The notes beneath the pieces were generated by a model. The model had not been told where the DNA came from, did not search any database, and was given only the letters and a program-made list of their open reading frames with translations. Both the position numbers and the translations under genes were made by a program. This document shows positions 6,284 through 14,015 of a stretch of DNA of 38,824 nucleotides, one piece after another. This DNA is from an uncultured Actinomycetes bacterium (GTDB taxonomy: Bacteria > Actinomycetota > Acidimicrobiia > Acidimicrobiales > Ilumatobacteraceae): the NCBI GenBank assembly GCA_937927625.1, contig CALBSD010000033.1, forward strand, positions 1 to 38,824, written 5' to 3'. Numbering within the stretch: the stretch's first letter is position 1; each line of letters begins with the position of its first letter.

Positions 6284-9200
6284 GCGAGAACACCGAAACT
6301 CTTATCCCCTTTGAATCACTTGCTGCGGTCGTATCACACGAACCAGGCATTGATGCAATCGCTGGCTCTCGCAACTCCGTCATCGCTGTTCCTGAAGCTG
6401 CCCGTGCCGCAGTTCTTGCGGGCATCACACGCGCTAATGGTCGCCGACCGATTGTGATTGCAACACCGACAGGAACGATGGCGCAAGAAGTTGCGGATGA
6501 CCTTGCTGCATTCCTTGGTGAATCCTCTGTCGATCTTTTTCCCGCGTGGGAAACTTTGCCCTTTGAGCGCGTGAGTCCTGCAGTACACACGATGGGTGCC
6601 CGTATGCGCACCATGTGGCGTTTGCGCAATGAAGAGGAATGCCCCACTGTGATTGTCGCAAGCACGCGTGCGCTGTTGCAGAAACTCGCACCAGGCACGA
6701 CAACAACTGACCCCATCCGCATCTCTGTCGGGACAACTGTCAACATCGACCAATTGTGTGAACAACTGGTGCACTTTGGATACCGACGTGAGACAGTGGT
6801 GGAACATCGTGGTGAGTTCGCACGTCGCGGCGCCATCGTTGACATCTTCCCCGCCACCGATTCCGAACCAGTGCGCGTTGATATGTGGGGCGACGAGATT
6901 GACCGACTCACACGTTTCACCATCTCAGATCAGCGCAGTACTGATGACCTTGCAACGACACTCATCTTTCCTGCACGTGAACTTCTCTATGTCGATGGCG
7001 TGAAAGAGAGAGCGGCAACTCTTGTCGCATCTGAACCATGGGGACGTGAGCAATGGGAACGATTGTCCGAAGGCCAGATCTTCGATGGCATGGAGAGTTG
7101 GTTGCCGTGGTTAACCGACCATGACGAACTCTTAACGGACCACATCGGTGACGATGCACTCATCATCTTGATTGAGCCACGTCGCATGAGCGACCGCGCA
7201 AATGACTTGTTGGCCGAAGAAGATGACCTCGCGCGTGCGCTGGCCACATCATGGGCACGCGATGCCAACGTCGCCTTCCCGCGACTGCATGTCAACACCG
7301 ACCGATTGCTGTCCGGTGACCAACGAGTTCCCACCATTTCATTTGTGCCGAGCGCGGAAAGCGTTGATGGCCCTGCGGTTCCCGCTTCCACATGGGGCAC
7401 CATCGTGCACGACCCCACATCGGTGGTTCGTCGTCTCAACGAAATGCTCACAGAGAAATGGCGCATCATCGTTGCCGCCGAAACAATTGAGTCTGTTGCG
7501 CGCCTTGTTGACCTCATGCGTACACACGGCATCGACTTCACCGCAACGAACGATGCGGACACACTCGCGAAGCCTGGTGCTTGGGTCACATGCGCACCGC
7601 AGTCACACGGTGTGTCATTGCCCAACTCCAAAGTCGCCATCATCACAGAGTCCGACCTCAGTGGTCGTCGACGCACACGTCGTACCAAGCCTTCGCGCGG
7701 TCGCTCTTCCACCACCGTTTTCGAAGATCTGCAGCCCGGTGGTTACGTGGTCCATGCGCATCACGGCGTTGGCAAATACGAGGGCATGGTCAAGCGCGCC
7801 ATTGGCGGTGTTGAACGTGATTACTTGCTCATTGCATACAAGGGTGGCGACAAGCTCTATGTACCAACGGAGCAGATTGGCGTCATTCGTCAATATGTAG
7901 GCGGCGAGGCACCATCGCTGCACCGAATGGGCGGCAGCGACTTCGCACGTGCCAAGTCAAAAGTGCGTTCTGCAGTTCGCGAAGTTGCTCAGGAGCTCGT
8001 TCTTCTTTATCAACGTCGCGTCAGCGCCAAAGGCCATGCGTTCGCACAAGACACCCCGTGGCAGAGCGAGATGGAATCTGCATTCCCGTTTGTCGAGACT
8101 CCTGATCAGTTGACTGCCATTGCATCAATCAAGGAAGACATGGAACGTGATGTTCCAATGGATCGTCTGGTGTGCGGTGATGTGGGCTTTGGCAAAACGG
8201 AAGTTGCCGTGCGCGCGGCATTCAAAGCAATTCAAGACGGAATGCAGGTTGCAGTTCTTGTACCCACAACCCTTCTCGCTACTCAGCATGGCAATACATT
8301 CGCCGACCGTTTTGCCGGTTACCCCATCAAAGTGGAAGTGCTTTCACGGTTTCTCACCGCTAAAGAAGCAAAAAAGGTCATCGCAGGATTGAAGACTGGC
8401 GAAATCGACTGCGTCATTGGTACTCATCGCTTGTTACAAGAGAGCGTTGAGTTTAAGAACCTTGGCCTTCTCGTTGTGGATGAAGAGCAGCGCTTTGGCG
8501 TGCAACACAAAGAAGCGATGAAGCGGATGAAGACAAATGTTGACGTGCTGTCGATGTCTGCAACTCCAATTCCGCGAACACTCGAGATGAGCCTTGTTGG
8601 TATTCGTGACCTCTCATTGCTACAAACACCACCTGCAGAACGTCAGCCCATCCTCACTTATGTTGGCGAACAGAGCGAACAAGTTGCCATCGAAGCAATT
8701 CGTCGAGAGCTTCTCCGTGAGGGTCAAGTCTTCTGGGTGCACAACCGCGTGCAATCAATCGAAGAACGTGCCGCCGAACTTCGTGAATGGGTTCCGGAAG
8801 CGAGAGTTGCAGTTGCGCACGGCCAGATGGATGAAACGCAATTGGAACAAATCGTGTTGGATTTCTGGGAAGGCCTCTACGACGTTCTGGTGTGCACCAC
8901 CATCATCGAAAGCGGCATCGACATGCCAACTGTGAACACTCTTGTTGTAGAACGTGCTGATCTTCTCGGACTTGGCCAGATGCACCAGTTACGTGGACGT
9001 GTGGGACGCAGCGGACAACGCGCGTATGCGTACCTTTTCCACCCTCGCGACAAAGTGCTCTCCGAAGATGCATACGAACGTCTACGCACCATCGGCGAGA
9101 CAACCGAACTTGGCAGCGGCTTCAAGATTGCAATGCGCGACCTTGAAATTCGTGGCGCAGGAAACTTGCTTGGCGAAGCGCAAAGCGGACACATTGCTGC

Positions 9201-9711
9201 TGTTGGTTACGACCTCTATTGCCAGATGGTCACGGAAGCAGTGTCCGAGATGAAAGGTGAACGCACCGAGGAAGACGTCGAGATCAAGGTCGACATCTCT
9301 GTTGATGCTCACTTGCCCGATGATTATGTCCCAAGCGAAGACTTGCGCCTCGAGGCATACCGTCGCCTCGCCACCGTGCGAACTGCACAAGAACTCGTCG
9401 ACATTGAAAATGAATGGCGCGACCGTTTTGGTCCGCTGCCCGCACCAGCTCAGTCGTTGATTGCCGTCGGAGCATTGCGCGTGGAGTGCATCCGCATTGG
9501 CATCACAGAAATCATGACGAACCGTAATGAGGCGCGCATCAGCCCTGTTCAATTGCGTGCAAGCCAGACCATGGCTCTGCGTCGTCTCGCTCCAGGGTCA
9601 ATATTCAAAGAGCAATCAGGCCTTCTGACGGTGGTGATGAAGCGTGGCGCAAACCCCACGGCCATCCTCACAGACCTCTTGCGAGAGTTGTTTGAGCCTG
9701 CCGACCACTAA
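6280..9711 (+). CDS. mfd: Transcription-repair coupling factor
   Basis: An ATP-driven translocase that removes RNA polymerase stalled at DNA damage and recruits UvrA. The 1143 residues are full length for the family. The N-terminal UvrB-like region (about 1-350) includes FPAWETLPFERVSP and RGEFARRGAIVDIFP. The RNA polymerase interaction domain begins about residue 484 (GGYVVHAHHGVGKYEGM). The helicase core carries Walker A GDVGFGKTE at about 632, DEEQRFGV at about 733, SATPIPRTLEMS, and motif VI LRGRVGRSGQRAYAYL. The C-terminal TRCF domain (about 1000-1110) contains DDYVPSEDLRLEAYRR. GTG start overlapping pth. Its TAA stop also forms the first bases of a -10 box for the next gene. Confidence 0.98.
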   Translation: MSENTETLIPFESLAAVVSHEPGIDAIAGSRNSVIAVPEAARAAVLAGITRANGRRPIVIATPTGTMAQEVADDLAAFLGESSVDLFPAWETLPFERVSPAVHTMGARMRTMWRLRNEEECPTVIVASTRALLQKLAPGTTTTDPIRISVGTTVNIDQLCEQLVHFGYRRETVVEHRGEFARRGAIVDIFPATDSEPVRVDMWGDEIDRLTRFTISDQRSTDDLATTLIFPARELLYVDGVKERAATLVASEPWGREQWERLSEGQIFDGMESWLPWLTDHDELLTDHIGDDALIILIEPRRMSDRANDLLAEEDDLARALATSWARDANVAFPRLHVNTDRLLSGDQRVPTISFVPSAESVDGPAVPASTWGTIVHDPTSVVRRLNEMLTEKWRIIVAAETIESVARLVDLMRTHGIDFTATNDADTLAKPGAWVTCAPQSHGVSLPNSKVAIITESDLSGRRRTRRTKPSRGRSSTTVFEDLQPGGYVVHAHHGVGKYEGMVKRAIGGVERDYLLIAYKGGDKLYVPTEQIGVIRQYVGGEAPSLHRMGGSDFARAKSKVRSAVREVAQELVLLYQRRVSAKGHAFAQDTPWQSEMESAFPFVETPDQLTAIASIKEDMERDVPMDRLVCGDVGFGKTEVAVRAAFKAIQDGMQVAVLVPTTLLATQHGNTFADRFAGYPIKVEVLSRFLTAKEAKKVIAGLKTGEIDCVIGTHRLLQESVEFKNLGLLVVDEEQRFGVQHKEAMKRMKTNVDVLSMSATPIPRTLEMSLVGIRDLSLLQTPPAERQPILTYVGEQSEQVAIEAIRRELLREGQVFWVHNRVQSIEERAAELREWVPEARVAVAHGQMDETQLEQIVLDFWEGLYDVLVCTTIIESGIDMPTVNTLVVERADLLGLGQMHQLRGRVGRSGQRAYAYLFHPRDKVLSEDAYERLRTIGETTELGSGFKIAMRDLEIRGAGNLLGEAQSGHIAAVGYDLYCQMVTEAVSEMKGERTEEDVEIKVDISVDAHLPDDYVPSEDLRLEAYRRLATVRTAQELVDIENEWRDRFGPLPAPAQSLIAVGALRVECIRIGITEIMTNRNEARISPVQLRASQTMALRRLAPGSIFKEQSGLLTVVMKRGANPTAILTDLLRELFEPADH

Positions 9712-9714
9712 GGT
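9709..9714 (+). promoter_or_regulatory. Candidate -10 box overlapping the mfd stop codon
   Basis: TAAGGT starts with the TAA stop codon of mfd and ends six bases before the GTG at 9721, the leaderless spacing seen elsewhere in the window. Confidence 0.5.
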
Positions 9715-9720
9715 CTAAGG

Positions 9721-10638
9721 GTGTCCACGACCTTCCTCACCCGCCGCATTCTTCCTCTTTTCGCCGCCAGCATTCTTGGCCTCACTGCATGCGGATCTTC
9801 TTCCGTGGTGACGTCCACCAACGATGCGTTCACCATCAACGGCGATGCCTTCTCTAAGAAGGATCTCAACGCAGTGATTGATGTCCTTGTCACTGCTGGC
9901 CAGATCACCAAACAGAACGACACCATCTCCAAGGAAGACATGCTTCCCGTACTTCAAGTCATGGTGAAGTATGAGGCATACAAGCAGTTCATTAAGAAGT
10001 TCAACCTCAAGGAAACTGCGGCTGATCGCGCACAGGTGACTCAAATGGCGTCCGCTGACCAAAACTTCCCGATGTATCCAAAGCCACTCCAGGATTTGTT
10101 GATCAACCTCAATCTTGCATCAGTCACCACCTCTGCAATGAAGACACCATCAGATGCAGAACTTGAAAAGCTATACAACAAGGCCCCCGCAGCTGCAGGC
10201 GTGTTGTGTCTGAGCCACATCCTTGTCAAGACAAAAGCACAGGCTGAGAAAGTTCTTAACCAACTCGATGGCGGTGCAAAATTTGCTGATGTTGCAAAGG
10301 CGAAGTCCATTGAGTCAGCAGCAAAAACCACTGGTGGTTCACTCGCAAACGGTGAAGAGGCCTGCTCACCTCTCGAATCACTGCAGCAAAGCTTTGATGC
10401 TGACTTCATGGTCGGTGCCGTTGCCGCAAAGCCAGGCGTTCCTACCGGCCCTGTCAAGAGCTCTTTTGGTTGGCACATCATCCTCAGTCATCCATACAGC
10501 GAAGTGAAGACTTCGGTCGCGAGTGTGTTGTCTAAGAACGCCGGTGCAGCGCTTCTTGCTGGCTTCATGGCAACGTCAAAGATTTCCGTCAACTCCGTGT
10601 ATGGCACATGGGTTGGCGCCACCTCAAAGATTTCGTAA
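9721..10638 (+). CDS. SurA/PrsA-like peptidyl-prolyl isomerase lipoprotein
   Basis: 305-residue exported protein. The N-terminus is a lipoprotein signal with lipobox LTAC and Cys24 as the predicted lipidated residue. A SurA-N-like helical region (about 30-150) contains the short stretch FTINGDAFSKKDLNAVIDVL. A parvulin (PPIC) domain follows at about 160-262 with CLSHILVKTKAQAEKVL, KFADVAKAKS, GGSL and FGWHIIL, the usual parvulin landmarks. It probably helps fold secreted proteins outside the membrane. Mfd followed by such a protein and then MazG is a common actinobacterial neighbourhood. The GTG start is set by the lipobox distance and by the TAAGGT box six bases upstream. Confidence 0.88.
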   Translation: MSTTFLTRRILPLFAASILGLTACGSSSVVTSTNDAFTINGDAFSKKDLNAVIDVLVTAGQITKQNDTISKEDMLPVLQVMVKYEAYKQFIKKFNLKETAADRAQVTQMASADQNFPMYPKPLQDLLINLNLASVTTSAMKTPSDAELEKLYNKAPAAAGVLCLSHILVKTKAQAEKVLNQLDGGAKFADVAKAKSIESAAKTTGGSLANGEEACSPLESLQQSFDADFMVGAVAAKPGVPTGPVKSSFGWHIILSHPYSEVKTSVASVLSKNAGAALLAGFMATSKISVNSVYGTWVGATSKIS

Positions 10639-12083
10639 TGGCGCGCATCGTCATCGTTGGCCTCGGCCCCGGAGACGATGATCTCGTTACTGTCGCAACT
10701 TTGGCAGTGATTGAGCGCATACCTGTGCGTTTTCTTCGTACGGTGCAACACCCATCAGCACATCTTGTTCCTCAGGCAACAACGTTTGATCACGTGTACG
10801 ACGGCGCACATTCTTTTGAAGATGTGTACGCAACAATTGCATCTGAACTCATCGCTGCTGCCAATCAACATGGCGAAGTGCTCTACGCAGTTCCCGGTTC
10901 TCCATTAGTTCTTGAACGTACCGTGGCGCATCTACGTGCACAGTCAGATGTTGAAGTAGTGCTTCTTGCTGCAGTGTCATTCCTTGATGAGGTGTGGCGC
11001 GTTCTCAACATCGACCCTGTTGAAGCCGGTGTCCATCTCATTGATGGACATGTCTTCGCCGAAGCTGCTGCGGGCGTCACGGGCCCCATGCTTGTTGCAC
11101 ACACGCATGCCAATTGGGTGCTGTCCGACATCAAATTGAGCATCGACGATCCAGACCCAACAACTCCAATCATCTTGTTGCACCATGTTGGACTTCCCGA
11201 TCAACGCATTGAGCACACCACGTGGTCAGAGATGGACCGCGTTCTCGAAGCCGACCATCTCACATCTCTCTACATCCCATCGCTGGCCACGCCTGTCGCA
11301 GCAGAGATGGTTCGCTTCCATCAGTTGGCTCGCACACTTCGCGATCAATGTCCGTGGGACATGGAACAAACTCATCACTCACTCGTGCGCTATCTCATCG
11401 AAGAGACCTACGAAGTTGTCGATGCGATTGAAAAGCTGAACGAAGACGATCCCAGTACCGACGATGATCTCATTGAAGAGCTCGGCGACCTTTTGTATCA
11501 AGTCGAGTTCCATGCAGCGATTGCCGAAGAACAAGGTCGATTCACCATGGCCGACGTTGCACGCACGGTGCACGACAAGTTGGTCTCACGACACCCGCAT
11601 GTTTTTGGCGATGTTGAAGTCAACTCATCCAGCGATGTTGAAACGAACTGGGAAGCCATCAAGCGAGCAGAGAAGCCACACCGCACTGGCATCTTCGATG
11701 GCGTTGTTCAAGGTGCGCCTTCACTGCAGCTAGCCAGCAAGACACAAAGCCGCGCCGCAAAGGTGGGCTTCGACTGGCCCGATGTCAACGGCCCTCTCGC
11801 CAAGATCAGCGAAGAGGCTGCCGAGATTCGTGACGCCCTCACTACGGGCGACCCCGAGGCCACGATGGCAGAAGTCGGCGACCTCTTGTTTGCCGTGGTC
11901 AACGTGGCTCGCCACCTCGACATTGACCCCGAAAGTGCATTGCGCAGTGCTGTGAATAAATTCCGCTTCCGCGTGGAATCTGTGGAGAAACTGGCAGCGG
12001 ACAAGGGTCTTGTTATGCAAGAAATGACCCTCGAGCAACTCGATGAACTCTGGGAAGTAGTCAAGACCTACCCGACTCACTAG
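10638..12083 (+). CDS. mazG: MazG-type nucleotide pyrophosphohydrolase with N-terminal methylase-like domain
   Basis: 481-residue fusion. Residues 1-220 resemble the tetrapyrrole (SAM) methylase fold: MARIVIVGLGPGDDDLVTV at the start and LYAVPGSPLVLERTV, as in Bacillus YabN. From about 240 come two MazG units. The first, LRDQCPWDMEQTHHSLVRYL then EETYEVVDAIE and EELGDLLYQVEFHA, carries the EExxE...ExxD metal site. The second has KISEEAAEIRDAL and EVGDLLFAVVNVARHL. MazG hydrolyses (d)NTPs to monophosphates and is linked to nucleotide-pool cleaning and ppGpp control. The ATG at 10638 overlaps the previous stop (TAATG); an upstream in-frame ATG at 10608 lies inside the isomerase gene. The stop codon TAG is part of the -10 box of eno. 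Confidence 0.93.
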   Translation: MARIVIVGLGPGDDDLVTVATLAVIERIPVRFLRTVQHPSAHLVPQATTFDHVYDGAHSFEDVYATIASELIAAANQHGEVLYAVPGSPLVLERTVAHLRAQSDVEVVLLAAVSFLDEVWRVLNIDPVEAGVHLIDGHVFAEAAAGVTGPMLVAHTHANWVLSDIKLSIDDPDPTTPIILLHHVGLPDQRIEHTTWSEMDRVLEADHLTSLYIPSLATPVAAEMVRFHQLARTLRDQCPWDMEQTHHSLVRYLIEETYEVVDAIEKLNEDDPSTDDDLIEELGDLLYQVEFHAAIAEEQGRFTMADVARTVHDKLVSRHPHVFGDVEVNSSSDVETNWEAIKRAEKPHRTGIFDGVVQGAPSLQLASKTQSRAAKVGFDWPDVNGPLAKISEEAAEIRDALTTGDPEATMAEVGDLLFAVVNVARHLDIDPESALRSAVNKFRFRVESVEKLAADKGLVMQEMTLEQLDELWEVVKTYPTH

Positions 12084-12086
12084 CGT
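12081..12086 (+). promoter_or_regulatory. Candidate -10 box for eno overlapping the mazG stop codon
   Basis: TAGCGT begins with the mazG TAG stop and ends seven bases before the eno ATG at 12094. Confidence 0.55.
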
Positions 12087-12093
12087 TCATCGA

Positions 12094-13374
12094 ATGAGCG
12101 AAATCGTTGAAGTCATTGGTCGCGAAGTTTTGGACTCCCGTGGCAACCCCACGGTCGAAGTCGAGGTCGTTCTCGACAGTGGCGCAACAGGCCGCGCCAT
12201 CGTTCCATCTGGTGCATCAACCGGTGAACACGAAGCGGTGGAACTGCGCGATGGTGGTTCTCGCTACCTCGGCAAGGGAGTGTCTCGTGCGGTGGAAAAC
12301 GTGAACACACACATCGCTGCAGCCGTCACCGGTATGGACGCAACAGATCAGCGCGCATTCGACGCAGCACTGATTGACCTCGACGGAACAGAAAACAAGT
12401 CAAAGCTCGGCGCTAATGCAATGCTCGGCGCAAGCCTTGCAGTTGCACATGCAGCAGCAAACGAACTTGAACTTCCACTCTTCCGCGCAGTGGGCGGCCC
12501 ACACGCACATGTTCTTCCCGTTCCCATGATGAACGTCATCAACGGTGGCGCACATGCCGACAACAACGTCGACCTTCAAGAGTTCATGATCATGCCTGTT
12601 GGCGCACCTAGCTTCCGCGAAGCACTGCGCTGGGGTGTCGAGACATACCACACACTCAAGAAAGTTCTGCACGATCGCGGTCTTTCCACTGCAGTCGGTG
12701 ATGAAGGTGGCTTTGCTCCCAACCTCGCAAGCAACGAAGAAGCAGTCATCGTTCTTGTGGAAGCAATCGAGAAGGCTGGCTACGCACCAGGCACCGACAT
12801 CGCAATCGCACTCGACCCTGCAATGAGCGAGTTGTACCGCGACGGCAAGTACCACCTCGCAGGTGAGGGCAAAGTTTTCTCCGGCGGCGAAATGGTCGAG
12901 TGGTGGACATCACTTGTTGACCGCTACCCCATCGTCAGCATCGAAGACGGAATGGCAGAAGACGACTGGGACGGCTGGGCTCAGATGACTGCATCACTTG
13001 GTGGTCGCATTCAGCTTGTGGGCGACGACCTCTTCGTGACCAATGCACGTCGCCTTCGCATGGGTATCGACCGCAAGGTTGCAAACAGCGTTCTCGTGAA
13101 GGTGAATCAAATCGGAACACTCAGCGAAACTCTCGACACTGTCGAGATGGCAACACGTCATTCGTACACCAGCGTGATGAGCCATCGCAGCGGCGAGACC
13201 GAAGACGCAACAATCGCGGATCTTGCTGTTGCGACGAACTGTGGCCAAATCAAGACCGGTGCACCTGCACGAAGCGACCGTGTTGCGAAGTACAACCAAC
13301 TGCTTCGCATCGAAGAAGCACTCGGTGACTCGGCTCGCTTCCGCGGCCACTCTGCACTCGCACCACTGCGCTAA
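12094..13374 (+). CDS. eno: Enolase (phosphopyruvate hydratase)
   Basis: Glycolytic enzyme converting 2-phosphoglycerate to phosphoenolpyruvate. 426 residues, normal length. Landmarks in order: EVLDSRGNPTVEVEV, the mobile loop PSGASTGEHEAVELRDGG, NVINGGAHADNNVDLQEFMI, GDEGGFAPNL, the Mg2+ ligands in IALDPAMSELY and SIEDGMAEDDW and LVGDDLFVTN, catalytic Lys in LVKVNQIGTLSET, and MSHRSGETED. The gene is followed by a DivIC/FtsB-like gene. In actinobacteria such as Mycobacterium that pair is normally continued by DUF501 and ppx, which here are displaced to 24834-26230. Confidence 0.98.
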   Translation: MSEIVEVIGREVLDSRGNPTVEVEVVLDSGATGRAIVPSGASTGEHEAVELRDGGSRYLGKGVSRAVENVNTHIAAAVTGMDATDQRAFDAALIDLDGTENKSKLGANAMLGASLAVAHAAANELELPLFRAVGGPHAHVLPVPMMNVINGGAHADNNVDLQEFMIMPVGAPSFREALRWGVETYHTLKKVLHDRGLSTAVGDEGGFAPNLASNEEAVIVLVEAIEKAGYAPGTDIAIALDPAMSELYRDGKYHLAGEGKVFSGGEMVEWWTSLVDRYPIVSIEDGMAEDDWDGWAQMTASLGGRIQLVGDDLFVTNARRLRMGIDRKVANSVLVKVNQIGTLSETLDTVEMATRHSYTSVMSHRSGETEDATIADLAVATNCGQIKTGAPARSDRVAKYNQLLRIEEALGDSARFRGHSALAPLR

Positions 13375-13376
13375 AC

Positions 13377-13390
13377 CGAACTTATGTTCG
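13377..13390. promoter_or_regulatory. LexA-like (SOS) box upstream of ftsB
   Basis: CGAAC-TTAT-GTTCG is a perfect palindrome matching the core CGAACnnnnGTTCG recognised by LexA in Gram-positive bacteria. It lies 41 bases before the start of the septum-protein gene and directly after eno. It could also be a simple hairpin after eno. Confidence 0.4.
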
Positions 13391-13407
13391 CGTGCCACGC
13401 TGGCACG
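13391..13407. repeat. Perfect inverted repeat after eno
   Basis: CGTGCCA-CGC-TGGCACG directly abuts the LexA-like box. It may terminate the eno transcript, though no T-tract follows, or overlap the -35 region of the next gene's promoter. Confidence 0.5.
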
Positions 13408-13419
13408 CCTCATTCACGG

Positions 13420-13425
13420 CACAAT
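13420..13425 (+). promoter_or_regulatory. Candidate -10 box for ftsB-like gene
   Basis: CACAAT ends six bases before the GTG at 13432. The first base differs from TAnnnT, so this is a weaker example of the leaderless layout. Confidence 0.35.
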
Positions 13426-13431
13426 GGATAG

Positions 13432-13929
13432 GTGGCCCCACGCACCAAGACACCAGTGACCCGCGCGAGAGAGCGCACACGGGATATCACTCGTTCAATG
13501 GTGCGCCCCACCCCCGAAGATGCTCGATTTGGACGCCATGCCGTCACCAAATGGGGCATCAAGATCGTCGGCACCTCTGTTGCTCTCGCTGCCACCTTCT
13601 CCTTTGTCGTGATTCCTTTGCGCGACTATCGCGCTCAAAGCAAGGCACTGGATGCAAAAACCACCGAGTTTGAAGCCTTGGCCGATGCCAACGAGCAGCT
13701 GCAGACAGAAGTGAACGCGTTGTCCACGCCCGAGGGCATCCGCAATGCAGCCCGCACTTTGCTGGGTTATGTCTTGCCCGGTGAGCAGCGTTTGGCATTG
13801 GTCAAGATGCCTGCCTTGCCAACGGATCTTCCTCAGACATGGCCATACACGCTGGTCTCTGACATCGTGCGGGTTCGTGCGCAGGTGGCCCAGGCATCGG
13901 GTAATGCCCTCGCCCCACTTGGGCCGTAA
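13432..13929 (+). CDS. FtsB/DivIC-like septum formation initiator
   Basis: 165-residue bitopic membrane protein. A basic, Arg/Thr-rich cytoplasmic N-terminus (1-40) is followed by one transmembrane segment (about 43-62), then a coiled-coil stretch (about 64-98, with KTTEFEALADANEQLQTEVN) and the short DivIC signature NAARTLLGYVLPGEQ. This is the layout of FtsB/DivIC, which joins FtsL and FtsQ in the divisome. The position directly after eno is typical. The long basic tail and the C-terminal extension past residue 125 are usual in actinobacterial versions. The GTG start is supported by the CACAAT box. A LexA-like palindrome lies upstream, which would suggest damage-linked control if real. Confidence 0.85.
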   Translation: MAPRTKTPVTRARERTRDITRSMVRPTPEDARFGRHAVTKWGIKIVGTSVALAATFSFVVIPLRDYRAQSKALDAKTTEFEALADANEQLQTEVNALSTPEGIRNAARTLLGYVLPGEQRLALVKMPALPTDLPQTWPYTLVSDIVRVRAQVAQASGNALAPLGP

Positions 13930-13955
13930 GTAACTACTTCCTTCCCCTTTCAGCA

Positions 13956-13977
13956 CAGGCACTTGCCTGAGTAGTGT
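13956..13977 (+). promoter_or_regulatory. Candidate promoter and operator of the cox operon
   Basis: The palindrome CAGGCA-CT-TGCCTG (13956-13969) ends two bases before TAGTGT (13972-13977), a possible -10 box. A protein bound to the palindrome would sit in the promoter spacer and could repress. The leader that follows carries AGGGGGA, the ribosome binding site of coxL. Confidence 0.4.
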
Positions 13978-14015
13978 CTGTCCTACATCAACGGCCATAG
14001 GCCAGGGGGAATCTG

